DNA of 64,000 bases from JAHOYW01 sp963664605. Its GTDB lineage: Bacteria > Verrucomicrobiota > Lentisphaeria > Victivallales > Victivallaceae. The notes below the pieces were generated by a model. That model worked only from the letters and a program-made list of their open reading frames with translations, was not told where the DNA came from and did not search any database. This document shows, piece by piece, positions 28,245 to 37,228 of this stretch. Made by a program: the position numbers and the translations under genes. Location: positions 4,092,001 through 4,156,000 of the forward strand of contig OY761536.1 of the NCBI GenBank assembly GCA_963664605.1, written 5' to 3'. How positions within the stretch are numbered: position 1 is the first letter of the stretch; every line of letters begins with the position of its first letter.

Positions 28245-31200
28245 TTAATTATTATCAAGTGTTATCCCCCATTTTTCAGACAAATAATTTTCTATTCTTC
28301 CCCGATCGTTAAGATTAAGCGCCGGATTATAAATTATACATTCTGCTAAATCCATATTGATCCACTCTGCCTCATAGGTTCCTCTGCCTCCTATCACAAT
28401 CATATCAAATGGATCAATCCCACTATCTCCACTGCCAACCAAGAGGCCATTCCTATATATTTCTGAATAATCCCCGTCGGCAATAAGCGCCAAAATGGTA
28501 TAATCACTTGCATCGTAGGTCACACTCATAAAATCCCCGCTTTCAGACTGTATTCTAAGAGAATCTCCGGTATTAGGATAACGCAGATAAAGAGAATCAA
28601 TTCCAGCATGCCCTCCTCCAATAAACCTGTCTGAACCATCAGCGCTTATCCTTTTAAATACCAGGAATACGCTCATTGACTGGTTAATGTCGGTACCTAA
28701 ACATGTCATTATATCATCCACCCCGTCAAAACGGACAACGGAATTACCATTTAAAGCACTTGCGACAAGAAGCGGTTGTTTAGAAGCTGCGGCTTGCAGC
28801 AAATCAAACTCATTATCACTTTTATCGTTCCAGGCTGATATCATACTGTTGCTTTCAGTAATGGTGGATGTATCGGAAGCGTCATACCAGGCAGCCAGAT
28901 CTTCCAACTGGTCAGGAGTAACAGGCAAAGCATCTTCAGGGATGAGTAGTTCATCCGGGCTGTTAGCCATAAGTCCAGGGATATTATAAAAGAATATATC
29001 TGTTCCCCTGAGCAGTTTCACATACCATATTTGATCGTCATCGCCATCTACAGGTATAACTACATCTGCTCCTCCAGCTTCCACTCTTGTCTGAGTATGC
29101 TTTAATTCATCAGCAGCATTATAAAAAGTGCAATCTCCAATAGTCCAAGCGTACATCATAACATAATTAGTTCCCTTTGGAACATAAAAATAGCGGTAAC
29201 TGACAGCGCCAGATTGAGTATAAGGGGAATTTAAACTGCAGCAAACAGAAATTTTTGATCCTGAAGCCCAACTTATTTCACTGGTTGAACCGTGGTCATC
29301 ATAAACAAGCAAATAAGATGTGTTCGCGGCAACGCTGGAAAATGAGACTGTATGATTTTGCTGATCTGGCGGAACTGAACCACTTTGCAGCAAAGTTGCT
29401 CCATCTGCCGAACGCAGTTCCCAGGTAGAATCTCCCCGGTCCTGATAGCTTTTTCCTGTCATAATCGTCATTGAGGGAAGTTGCCCGGAACTATCGCTAA
29501 ATAATGAATATCGAGTTATTTTTACAACATATTTAAAAGAGCCTCTAGTGTCAGCAGGAGCTCCAGATGGTACTAAGTCACTACCGAAAACCTTGGGGTC
29601 TGTCGGCAAAATATCGTTATTGCCAATACCGTTCTGAATCATCTGGTCTATTTCAGATGTTGTGTATAACGTGCTCTCTTTCCATGGATGTACTCCCATC
29701 GGCACACTGGTATCCATAGGGTTTCCATTACCGTCAAGAGGCCATTCAAAACCACTATCAAGTACTATTGTTCTCCAAATAGCCAGGCTGTCAACCATAT
29801 TCGTTCCGCGTATTTTCCAGGCATGCCGCAGCATCGCCTCAGCCGCCGCCTGCTTCTCTGTACCAGGTAAAAGCGCTATATATCCCCGGCAGAGTTCACA
29901 ATAGCGCAGCCATAATGCTAAATCCCTCAAACGCGTTTCCTCGGCAGTAGTGCTCACTTCCGTCATGGACTGATTCAAATAACGGAAAAGCCGTCCTATT
30001 AAATCTTCCGAACAACGATAACCATTACCCTTATCGATCCGTTCATAAAACTGTTTCATGGTATCGGCGGCATTGCCAAAACAATTAGTAAGAAAATCTG
30101 TTTTAATATCTTCAATATTTTCATTTATGTCCCATGCCAGTCTTAATGCAGTATAATATCCCAAACCCATACCGCCAAAGGCATGCGATGCCTGAGCATT
30201 GAAAACATTTACATTGTTGGGATAATATCCGGGAAATAAATCGTTGAGGTAAGAGATATCAGTTACATCCGAACGACAGGGCAAACTACGGTCATAGGAC
30301 GTAATGGAAAAATAATCATATATACCTAAATGAGCAGCTTTTGCTCCCCATTCCGTAACTAACTGTTCCACAGAATAACCATCTTTAAGATAACCTGTTG
30401 TAATTAGTACATAAACATTGCTGCATGCGGTAATACTTGGCGGCGGATTATGTGCACTGTAAGCCAGCATACCAACATATTTATCACTTGGAATGGCGTT
30501 AGCAACAATGTTTGCCAAATACACGACCCTGTCTGTAACAAAACCGGTAGTCGCAAAATTTTGAATTGCATTACAGCTTGAGCATTCACACCATTTAGTA
30601 TGGTCATCTGGTTCCATAGACACGCAATCTGCGTCAGGATTTGTACTAAAATAATCAAGGGCATAATCAATGCAAACCTGTTGCAGCCCCGGATTTGAAA
30701 CACATAATTGACCAGAAGGGTCACGCACCCCGTCTATCAAAGCATAATAAGAATCATCCCAAACATTATGATCTTTTGCCCAGCTTACAATATTGTGATA
30801 ATTATGAGCTGTTTTAATTGTTAATCCATCGGTATTTTTATTTTTTTCACTCCAATCCAAATAATCATAATAATTTTGCAGCCATTCTCCACTGGGGTTT
30901 CCTCCGCCATGGTTACAATAGGAAAACCAGATATTTCTAGCTTTGTAATCAGGCGCTTCATCACGGTAAAAATTAGTTGTTATACTTTTTTGTCCTATAA
31001 TTAATGTTTTAGTATGCTCTACCGCATGGGAAGTTATCCAGGCAAGGTTACTGTCAAAAGGAATAATACTCCAGTCAGGGCTGGCAAAATACCAGCGGCA
31101 TCCAAGTAAATATAAAAACCTGAAAGCTGCATGTGTCACCGCCAGTTCTGTTGTTCCTGCCAGAATTATGTATCTCTGGTCATTGGAAGAGCCAATCCAA

Positions 31201-31556
31201 TAATGTTCCCGGTCTTGGGGAGAAGGGTTTTCCAGTTCACTAATCGCCAATGTTTCTCCCAATCCCAGAACAATGCTGTCGGGGTCCGGGCCATTGGCAG
31301 GAGTGAATGTTTCCACTGTATAAGAGCCGCCGGTCATTTGTTCCAGTAATGCAGCCAGTTTAGAGGCTGTATCAGCTATAGTTGCAGAAGCTTCAGAAGA
31401 ATATACTATCTTCTTAACGGGAACTCCACTATCAGCTAAAGGATTAGTTTCTGCATAGCTGGGAAAAGGGATTATATATAGAGATAATAAAAATACCTGT
31501 AATAAGATTCCACATTGCAATACAGAAGCCAGTAAACTGTTTTTAGCCGATATCAT
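28245..31556 (-). CDS. Secreted DUF4838 protein with C-terminal concanavalin-A-like (LamG) domain
   Basis: 1,103 residues from the ATG at 31556; GGAGGG directly before it makes this start better than the ATG at 31571. Signal peptide about 1-35 (ILLQVFLLSLYIIPFPSYA). N-domain with AAFRFLYLLGCRWYFA, DUF4838 core with SMEPDDHTKWCECSSC near residue 315-326. The C-terminal YVPKGT module is shared with the adjacent paralogue. From about residue 877 there is an extra domain beginning LAAWYDASDTSTI, with VVRFDGVDD and ending ENYLSEKWGI, typical of ConA-like/LamG carbohydrate-binding domains. The gene is 64 bases after a pseudopilin gene. Likely the largest surface-displayed glycan binder/enzyme of this operon. 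Confidence 0.88.
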   Translation of the reverse strand: MISAKNSLLASVLQCGILLQVFLLSLYIIPFPSYAETNPLADSGVPVKKIVYSSEASATIADTASKLAALLEQMTGGSYTVETFTPANGPDPDSIVLGLGETLAISELENPSPQDREHYWIGSSNDQRYIILAGTTELAVTHAAFRFLYLLGCRWYFASPDWSIIPFDSNLAWITSHAVEHTKTLIIGQKSITTNFYRDEAPDYKARNIWFSYCNHGGGNPSGEWLQNYYDYLDWSEKNKNTDGLTIKTAHNYHNIVSWAKDHNVWDDSYYALIDGVRDPSGQLCVSNPGLQQVCIDYALDYFSTNPDADCVSMEPDDHTKWCECSSCNAIQNFATTGFVTDRVVYLANIVANAIPSDKYVGMLAYSAHNPPPSITACSNVYVLITTGYLKDGYSVEQLVTEWGAKAAHLGIYDYFSITSYDRSLPCRSDVTDISYLNDLFPGYYPNNVNVFNAQASHAFGGMGLGYYTALRLAWDINENIEDIKTDFLTNCFGNAADTMKQFYERIDKGNGYRCSEDLIGRLFRYLNQSMTEVSTTAEETRLRDLALWLRYCELCRGYIALLPGTEKQAAAEAMLRHAWKIRGTNMVDSLAIWRTIVLDSGFEWPLDGNGNPMDTSVPMGVHPWKESTLYTTSEIDQMIQNGIGNNDILPTDPKVFGSDLVPSGAPADTRGSFKYVVKITRYSLFSDSSGQLPSMTIMTGKSYQDRGDSTWELRSADGATLLQSGSVPPDQQNHTVSFSSVAANTSYLLVYDDHGSTSEISWASGSKISVCCSLNSPYTQSGAVSYRYFYVPKGTNYVMMYAWTIGDCTFYNAADELKHTQTRVEAGGADVVIPVDGDDDQIWYVKLLRGTDIFFYNIPGLMANSPDELLIPEDALPVTPDQLEDLAAWYDASDTSTITESNSMISAWNDKSDNEFDLLQAAASKQPLLVASALNGNSVVRFDGVDDIMTCLGTDINQSMSVFLVFKRISADGSDRFIGGGHAGIDSLYLRYPNTGDSLRIQSESGDFMSVTYDASDYTILALIADGDYSEIYRNGLLVGSGDSGIDPFDMIVIGGRGTYEAEWINMDLAECIIYNPALNLNDRGRIENYLSEKWGITLDNN

Positions 31557-31620
31557 AATTATTCCCTCCATTCAAAGATTTATCATCATAACAACAAAAT
31601 AGCGTCACTTTATTTTCCGA

Positions 31621-32334
31621 CTACCAGACAGCCCAAACGCCATAATAACCGGCTCTTGAACCAAGTACGCTGCGCCAATTATATTCCGTAGTCAATAGTG
31701 TATCAGCTCCAAGTGATTTCACATGCCCGTCAACAAACAAACAATTTGCTTGTTTAATATGCCTTACATGAACATAAGCATTGCTTCTACAAACATTACC
31801 CCATTGGGTGTTTCTGTTATAGGGGTCCCACATGCTGTCAGTGATTTTAATCCATCGTGAAGGATTTTTAGCCATTTCAGACCAGTCCAATGGCGCTAAT
31901 GTTCCTGAACTGCGCCCTACGCCTGAATAGATATTAGTATAAAAACTAGTATCGTCTGTGATCCCATACCCGCAAGATATTCCCTGATATCCGAATCCTT
32001 GCCTGGTTCCATATGTGTTAGCCAAACTATCACAAATGGATACATGAGGTTTGCCATAAGCAGGCCAGTCTGGCAGATAATGATTAATAACCAATGTATT
32101 CGCCCAGTCCTCTTTGTTGAAAATCCATCCATTACTGTCTTCAATATACATAAGAACGGCTGTACCACACTGTTTAAGATTTGACGCACAACTGATTTTT
32201 TTTGCGCTTTCTTTTGCTTTACCCAGAGCAGGCAACAACATTGATGCGAGGATCGCTATGATAGCGATCACCACCAGGAGTTCAATGAGAGTGAAACTCA
32301 ATGACTTACGAATTTTTTCTACTGCATTTAACAT
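31621..32334 (-). CDS. Type IV pseudopilin-like protein with H-X9-DG motif
   Basis: 237 residues; GGAGG lies a few bases before the ATG. The leader MLNAVEKIRKSLS precedes FTLIELLVVIAIIAILA, so the cleavage residue is Ser instead of Gly. Near the C-terminus, HIKQANCLFVDG is an exact H-X9-DG motif. As at 9597-10280, this gene stands immediately before a set of DUF4838 genes in the same direction. Membrane-anchored, periplasm-facing; a role in secretion or display of the DUF4838 proteins is inferred from this repeated arrangement. The 157 bases upstream are A/T-rich with no clear promoter. Confidence 0.88.
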   Translation of the reverse strand: MLNAVEKIRKSLSFTLIELLVVIAIIAILASMLLPALGKAKESAKKISCASNLKQCGTAVLMYIEDSNGWIFNKEDWANTLVINHYLPDWPAYGKPHVSICDSLANTYGTRQGFGYQGISCGYGITDDTSFYTNIYSGVGRSSGTLAPLDWSEMAKNPSRWIKITDSMWDPYNRNTQWGNVCRSNAYVHVRHIKQANCLFVDGHVKSLGADTLLTTEYNWRSVLGSRAGYYGVWAVW

Positions 32335-32491
32335 TTACGGCCTCCTTGTTTTATTTTAGTTTTATAAGTTATGGTTTTTATATTTTTTACACTGTTTATG
32401 CTCAGAAACATCAAATAACTCAGCTAAAAACTACTTCAAATACCAAGATTACTTAACGTGAATTTGCTTCCTTCCATTATTATTAAGACCT

Positions 32492-33799
32492 TTAGCTTTT
32501 TGACAATGATGTCGGACGGTTTTCCAAGCACAAATTCGCCTTTCTTTCTATAACGATCTTCTTTACCTGTGCAGCATTTACAGCATGAGCGTTTAAATTA
32601 TCTTTTGCGGCAATCGCAGCAGCAATCCCAACGGCTTGTCCCATCATGGCTGAACTTGTTGCAACCCTGGCAGATCCCAACGCAAAATAATCGGCAGAAA
32701 GGTTCCGGCCGGCCATCCACAAGTTATCAAAATCACGAGCCGTCAGTGAGCGCAGCGGAATATGATAAGGCGGAACTTTTCGTTCACTGAAATTCTGGAT
32801 TTGAGCAACCCTTTTGTCTGTGCAAGGGTCATGGGCATCTATATAATAAGTCCCCACAGCCACTCCATCATCAAATGACCTCCCCGATCTGATATCCTCT
32901 TTGCTGAGAATATAATCTCCTGCAATCCGCCGTCCTTCACGAATTCCGATGATTGTTGAAACATAGCTCAGCAGCCAGTTTCTCTTTTCAACGCGTTGGT
33001 GAAAATCCAGTACCTGCATCATCCGCTGCCTGGCCTTTATCTCAGCCTGAGACAAACTTTCCGTATCCGTGGAGTCAAAACCGGTGATCTTGATTTTAAC
33101 TTCTTTGCTGTTTGGCGGATTGGGCCATATACTGGTCATTGGCAGGTCTTCTTTTTTCTCTATTCGTTCGAACAAAGCTTCAGGAATCTGGTTTCGACAA
33201 TCACTTTCCGCAGCTTCGCGAACAAAATAGTTTAAACTCATTGGCAGCTGCAAGCCATCTGAATCACGGCCTTTCATTGTTGTTCCACCGCCAAGAAAAG
33301 CAAGCTCAGCTTCCCCGGTACAGTCAATAAATTGTTTGGCCCGCAGCGCTTCCGGACCGCTTTGTCCGCGCAGCAATAACGCGTCTATTTGACTTTCCTG
33401 CATTATAACGTCGACAAACCTCGTATGCAGAAGGAGCTTTACTCCACGCTTCAATAATAACTCCTGCAAAACCACCGCTAATATCTCATGGTCAAACTGA
33501 CGATTATCACCAGTTTCATAATTATATGGCTGATAAGGCGCAATCGCTCCACATTCTTCCAGCATGCTCACAATAGCATCAAAAACTTCTCCTTGCCCGG
33601 CAGTTTCTCCACAGAATCCTTTGACTCCACCATTGGTCATCATCCCACCGGTAGAAGCAAAACGTTCCACCAGAACAACAGATGCCCCGCTTCCGGCTGC
33701 CGCGCATGCAGCGCAGACTCCGGCAATTCCTCCTCCGACAACACAAACATCGGTTTCCCATCTGACTGGAACTTTTTTTCTGTAATTAATAATTTTCAT
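32492..33799 (-). CDS. FAD-dependent oxidoreductase (FAD_oxidored family)
   Basis: 435 residues, cytoplasmic. The dinucleotide-binding fold is CVVGGGIAGVCAACAAAGSG at residues about 19-38, followed by VVLVERFASTGGMMTNGG, the signature of the FAD_oxidored family common in planctomycete and lentisphaeral glycan clusters. Conserved later blocks are QFIDCTGEAELAFLGG near residue 160 and FDNLWMAGRNLSADYFALGSARV near residue 360 (given in part). Substrate is unknown. It follows the sialidase-like gene by 24 bases and is presumably transcribed from the promoter at 34908-34936. Confidence 0.9.
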   Translation of the reverse strand: MKIINYRKKVPVRWETDVCVVGGGIAGVCAACAAAGSGASVVLVERFASTGGMMTNGGVKGFCGETAGQGEVFDAIVSMLEECGAIAPYQPYNYETGDNRQFDHEILAVVLQELLLKRGVKLLLHTRFVDVIMQESQIDALLLRGQSGPEALRAKQFIDCTGEAELAFLGGGTTMKGRDSDGLQLPMSLNYFVREAAESDCRNQIPEALFERIEKKEDLPMTSIWPNPPNSKEVKIKITGFDSTDTESLSQAEIKARQRMMQVLDFHQRVEKRNWLLSYVSTIIGIREGRRIAGDYILSKEDIRSGRSFDDGVAVGTYYIDAHDPCTDKRVAQIQNFSERKVPPYHIPLRSLTARDFDNLWMAGRNLSADYFALGSARVATSSAMMGQAVGIAAAIAAKDNLNAHAVNAAQVKKIVIERKANLCLENRPTSLSKS

Positions 33800-33823
33800 T
33801 TTAAGCCCGTTTTTATTGAAATA

Positions 33824-34864
33824 TTAAACGACAGCACAAAGTTCTGCATTATTATTTTTTAACTTCTTAAAGTTAGAGTCCAAATCTCGAGCTGTCAACT
33901 TAACAAAAGCAATATTTTTCCTGCCCCAGGTATAAGTGATTGCCGCTCCTCCATCCCGGGTAGCAATTACTGCCGGATAAGAATATTCCCTGTCCGGTTC
34001 TATTTCTATATCTATCTTTGTATCCCAACTTTCCCCGTCGTCCTCAGAAAGCGCCAGTGTCATAGGCCAGCGTTTTCCCCAGTTTTTGCTAACGGGATTA
34101 AAAGCCAGCAATAATTTTCCGTTTGAAAGCTTTGTCAAGTCAATACCGCTATTATTGTTTAATAAATCACCTTCGTATACTTTCGTCCAGGTAAGACCTT
34201 TATCATAGGAATCACTACGGCAAATCTTCCCGGTACTGCTCCTGAGCAGCATATGCACTTGTCCCGAGTCAGATTCCCAAAGACTGGGCTGGATTACTTG
34301 AAATGGGACCTCTTCTCCAAATTCATTTATACCAAGGATTTTTTTATCCATTGGCACGAAACCGCTTCTTTTCCAGGTTTCACCTTGATCTTTACTTATA
34401 TCTACAAAGGCCTGCCACCAGCCTATTTCACTTGATGCCGGGGCCAGCCAGGTCCCGTCAGACAATTCAAGGCATTTATTTTTTACCGGCCCCCTTCCTC
34501 CCAGGTTTCCAGGTACTAGTTTTTTAGGAGTCGACCAATTTTTCCCATTATCCATCGAAGACATTATCCAGGTTTGCCAATAACGGCAGTCTTTGCCTAC
34601 TTTAAAAAACAACTGTATTTCTCTGCCGCTTCCTCTGAAAAGAACCGGATTCCAATGCGGCTGCCCATTAACTTTTGCGAGTAATTTCGGTCCAGACCAG
34701 GCTCCTCCTGCTCTTTCAGCGCCCCAAATTGCTACATCATTACCGCCTTCCCGGCTGCCTCCAAACCATGCAGACAGGAAACTTCCATTATCCAGTTCAA
34801 GCACAGTAGATGCATGACATTCTTTAAAAGGCTTTGGCTCTTTAAGTATTAATTCTTTAATCAC
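33824..34864 (-). CDS. Sialidase-family (BNR/Asp-box) protein, cytoplasmic
   Basis: 346 residues from a GTG at 34864 with AAGGA ten bases upstream. A longer reading from a TTG at 34936 is rejected because that codon is the -35 element of a consensus promoter whose transcript would begin downstream. Four Asp boxes (S-x-D-x-G-x-x-W) are visible: SMDNGKNW, SKDQGETW, SYDKGLTW and SEDDGESW, giving a six-bladed propeller. The N-terminal FGGSREGGNDVAIWG matches the BNR_2 sialidase-like family, where an Arg binds the substrate carboxylate. There is no signal peptide, so it probably acts on imported oligosaccharides. True sialidase activity is uncertain; many relatives have other substrates. Confidence 0.85.
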   Translation of the reverse strand: MIKELILKEPKPFKECHASTVLELDNGSFLSAWFGGSREGGNDVAIWGAERAGGAWSGPKLLAKVNGQPHWNPVLFRGSGREIQLFFKVGKDCRYWQTWIMSSMDNGKNWSTPKKLVPGNLGGRGPVKNKCLELSDGTWLAPASSEIGWWQAFVDISKDQGETWKRSGFVPMDKKILGINEFGEEVPFQVIQPSLWESDSGQVHMLLRSSTGKICRSDSYDKGLTWTKVYEGDLLNNNSGIDLTKLSNGKLLLAFNPVSKNWGKRWPMTLALSEDDGESWDTKIDIEIEPDREYSYPAVIATRDGGAAITYTWGRKNIAFVKLTARDLDSNFKKLKNNNAELCAVV

Positions 34865-34907
34865 TTCAATTATATCCTTATGCTTATTGATGATGCTTAT
34901 ATTAGTA

Positions 34908-34936
34908 ATTATAATGTGTAGAAAAAATATTGTCAA
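34908..34936 (-). promoter_or_regulatory. Consensus sigma-70-type promoter of the sialidase-like operon
   Basis: On the minus strand TTGACA (34936-34931) and TATAAT (34913-34908) are both perfect and separated by exactly 17 bases. Transcription should start near 34901, giving a leader of about 37 bases to the GTG at 34864. Confidence 0.85.
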
Positions 34937-34942
34937 TATTGA

Positions 34943-34973
34943 ATTTGTTTCATAAACTATTTATTTGTTTCAT
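34943..34973 (-). promoter_or_regulatory. Direct repeat operator, 20-bp period, abutting the sialidase-operon promoter
   Basis: ATTTGTTTCAT occurs at 34943-34953 and again at 34963-34973, exactly 20 bp apart, and ends 6 bases before the -35 box. This is the geometry of AraC-family activator sites. The AraC gene starting at 35104 on the other strand is the natural candidate. Confidence 0.65.
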
Positions 34974-35103
34974 TTATTACAATACAAACAATTATAGACA
35001 AATGAAGTGATAAAAATCATTTACCCCCTTTTATAGTTGATTTTTTTTCAAAAATAACTATTGTAATATTAATAAAACATAACTTTTATATTTTTTATAA
35101 ATC

Positions 35104-35976
35104 ATGACTGCGAAAAAATTGAATATAGAGCATCTGTCAAAAGAATCATTCGTAAATATGATGGAGCATATTATTTATGATATCGGAATAAACAAGGTCT
35201 TTGTTTCCGAAAAAAAACCTATTAAACCCGGTTCTCTATCAATGACCAATGAATCCCGTCTTGATATTCCTTTAAGTGGTTTAAAACATATATCCTTCGC
35301 ATCTGGAGGCAAAATAAGTGAAAGCGTCATGAAGCCGGGAGAACTGCACTATTGTCCTCCCCTTCACTGGAAATATCCGCAATGGGACTATCTTCACGAA
35401 ATGTCTTCTATAATATATTATTCCACTCATATCAGGTTTACTTACATTAATTTTTACCATCTTGACTCTTTTTATGATTCACATGCTGCAACTATTTATT
35501 ACCATACAGCCAAGCCTCTGAGCGAAGCGGGCAGTGCCATATTAAGAGCTCTTAATTTATTATCTGAACATTCAAACAAAGCTGGAATAATCGATTTGAT
35601 TACCGGACTATTGAAAATAACCCTGGAAGAACTTAAAGAAGATAAACAAACATCATCAAACAAAGCAAACCTGACAAAACTTCGCATAATTCATTATATA
35701 CAGGAAAATTTCAATTCCCCGATCAACAGAGCCCATGTCGCTCAAGTTTTTAATCTTACCCCCAGCTATGTATCACGATTGTTCATGGGAAATGATGAAG
35801 AAGGTTTTAATCCAATGCTTCGCCGTTTGCGCCTTGAACATGCAGTACTGCTTCTAAAAAATACAAACATGTCTATTGAAGAAATAACAGACGCTTGTGG
35901 ATATTTGAGCAGTACGTACTTTATTGCCGCGTTTAAAAAACATTTTGGAATGCCCCCAGGCAAATACCGGGCATAA
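35104..35976 (+). CDS. AraC-family transcriptional regulator
   Basis: 290 residues. The C-terminal 100 residues contain the double helix-turn-helix: RAHVAQVFNLTPSYVSRLFM (first HTH) and MSIEEITDACGYLSSTYFIAAF (second, given in part) ending FGMPPGKYRA. The N-terminal 170 residues are a probable cupin-like sensor with no confident match. It is divergent from the sialidase-like operon. The 20-bp direct repeat and consensus promoter for that operon lie in the 167-base gap, so it probably regulates it. No strong Shine-Dalgarno precedes the ATG. Confidence 0.9.
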   Translation: MTAKKLNIEHLSKESFVNMMEHIIYDIGINKVFVSEKKPIKPGSLSMTNESRLDIPLSGLKHISFASGGKISESVMKPGELHYCPPLHWKYPQWDYLHEMSSIIYYSTHIRFTYINFYHLDSFYDSHAATIYYHTAKPLSEAGSAILRALNLLSEHSNKAGIIDLITGLLKITLEELKEDKQTSSNKANLTKLRIIHYIQENFNSPINRAHVAQVFNLTPSYVSRLFMGNDEEGFNPMLRRLRLEHAVLLLKNTNMSIEEITDACGYLSSTYFIAAFKKHFGMPPGKYRA

Positions 35977-36025
35977 ATCAAATATACTAATTATCGTTCA
36001 AGAAATATAAGTACAGAATGAATAA

Positions 36026-36337
36026 ATTATAATATATCCATTCGTTTTATCTTCCGGTACGGAGCTTAATGATCCCGGTCCGAATACAAAAGGAGTCAAG
36101 TACAATCAGTTATGGGAATATGTGCTAAATTACCACCCGAATCCAAGCAAAACAGTATCATGCGGTTTTGATCCTGATATGATAAAACGTGAATTGCGCA
36201 AAAACCTGGAGATATTTAAATCCAACGGATGCTATCCGGATATTACCCTGAAAGATGTTGAAAGTGTTGAAAACGACCCGGACCGGGTTCGGGAATGGGG
36301 CAGGATTGCCAGAGAAACTATTTCTAAAACCTGGTAG
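36026..36337 (+). pseudogene. C-terminal remnant of a uroporphyrinogen-decarboxylase-like protein
   Basis: After an in-frame stop at 36023 the frame stays open to a stop at 36335-36337. It has no start with a ribosome site (a GTG at 36122 and an ATG-less 5' part). The readable residues include HPNPSKTV, FDPDMIKRELRKNLEIFKSNGC and ITLKDVESVENDPDRVREW, which match the end of URO-D-like/corrinoid-methyltransferase-associated proteins of this phylum (pattern K-P-N-P, D-P-x-x-I-x-x-E-L, LKD, DP-x-R, W-x-x-IA). About 250 N-terminal residues are missing. It fills the otherwise gene-free gap 35977-36398. Confidence 0.7.
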
Positions 36338-36398
36338 TAATATCATTTATATTCATTTCCACACACAATATACTGGGGCAATATAGCCAAGCTCAACT

Positions 36399-37214
36399 TT
36401 AAAACATTGACTTTAGTACAGACAGTTCTTTGGAGATTGTTTCGATAGGGCCGTTGCTTCCCTGCAAATAGGATTCCAAGGCGGCCCAACCATTGTAGCC
36501 ATAATCCTTAATCATTTTGGCTATTTCGCGGTTTTTGATTGCGCCCTGTCCGAAATACGTTCCAGGCTGCTGTATACTGAGATCGACATCCTTCTTAAAA
36601 TCCTTGAAATGGAAATGGCAAGTATGATCGATCAGCTTCGAAAAATTGTCTTCCGCGTGTTCACCTGCGGCTTCGAAGTTGCCAGTGTCAAAAACAAACT
36701 TTACCCGTCCTTCGGTGAGTTCGATTATCTCAAGACAATCGGCAGCGGAACATATCAGTCCAGGCGACGGGTTGAAATCCTCAAACGCCAGAGTCATTCC
36801 GCGTTTTTCCACATCATCGACAAAATCCATAAGCCCTTCCGCAATCAGTTTCCTTCCGTCTTCCGCAGATACCCCTTCAAGCAGCTTGCATCCGGCAAGA
36901 TGGACTATTTCGCTCCCCAAAGCATCGCATATATCAATGCCTTTCCGCATTTTTTCATAAGCTTCCTGTCGAGCGTTTTTTTCTTTACAGGCAAGGTTGG
37001 AAATCAAATCCATCACCGGCATGGGCAAACCGTTGGTATCCATTTCCTTCTTATATAATTTCAGCAATTTGTCATTGTCCATAAATGTATTGCAAAAAGC
37101 TTCAATTCCGTCAGCTCCGGCTTCTGCCAATACCCGGATCAATTCTTCATGAGAACCTTCCTCACTATTCACCCATGTGTTATACATAAAAGTCATTACC
37201 GCAAATTTAATCAT
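36399..37214 (-). CDS. Sugar phosphate isomerase/epimerase (xylose-isomerase-like TIM barrel)
   Basis: 271 residues from the ATG at 37214, chosen because AAGGA lies 8 bases upstream; ATG at 37220 and a longer GTG are alternatives. The AP-endonuclease-2/xylose-isomerase-like barrel is shown by FAVMTFMYN at strand 1, EIVHLAGCK, LAFEDFNPSPG (metal-binding Glu), KFVFDTGNF (Asp) and CHFHFKDF (His). The gene begins 15 bases after the upstream isomerase gene and is last in a four-gene operon. The reaction (keto-aldose isomerisation or epimerisation) is inferred from the fold. Confidence 0.87.
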   Translation of the reverse strand: MIKFAVMTFMYNTWVNSEEGSHEELIRVLAEAGADGIEAFCNTFMDNDKLLKLYKKEMDTNGLPMPVMDLISNLACKEKNARQEAYEKMRKGIDICDALGSEIVHLAGCKLLEGVSAEDGRKLIAEGLMDFVDDVEKRGMTLAFEDFNPSPGLICSAADCLEIIELTEGRVKFVFDTGNFEAAGEHAEDNFSKLIDHTCHFHFKDFKKDVDLSIQQPGTYFGQGAIKNREIAKMIKDYGYNGWAALESYLQGSNGPIETISKELSVLKSMF

Positions 37215-37228
37215 AATCATAATCCTTT

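Noticed and set aside
34865..34936. N-terminal hydrophobic extension of the sialidase-like protein
   Set aside because: The bases form a perfect promoter (TTGACA-17-TATAAT), so they are upstream of the transcript start.
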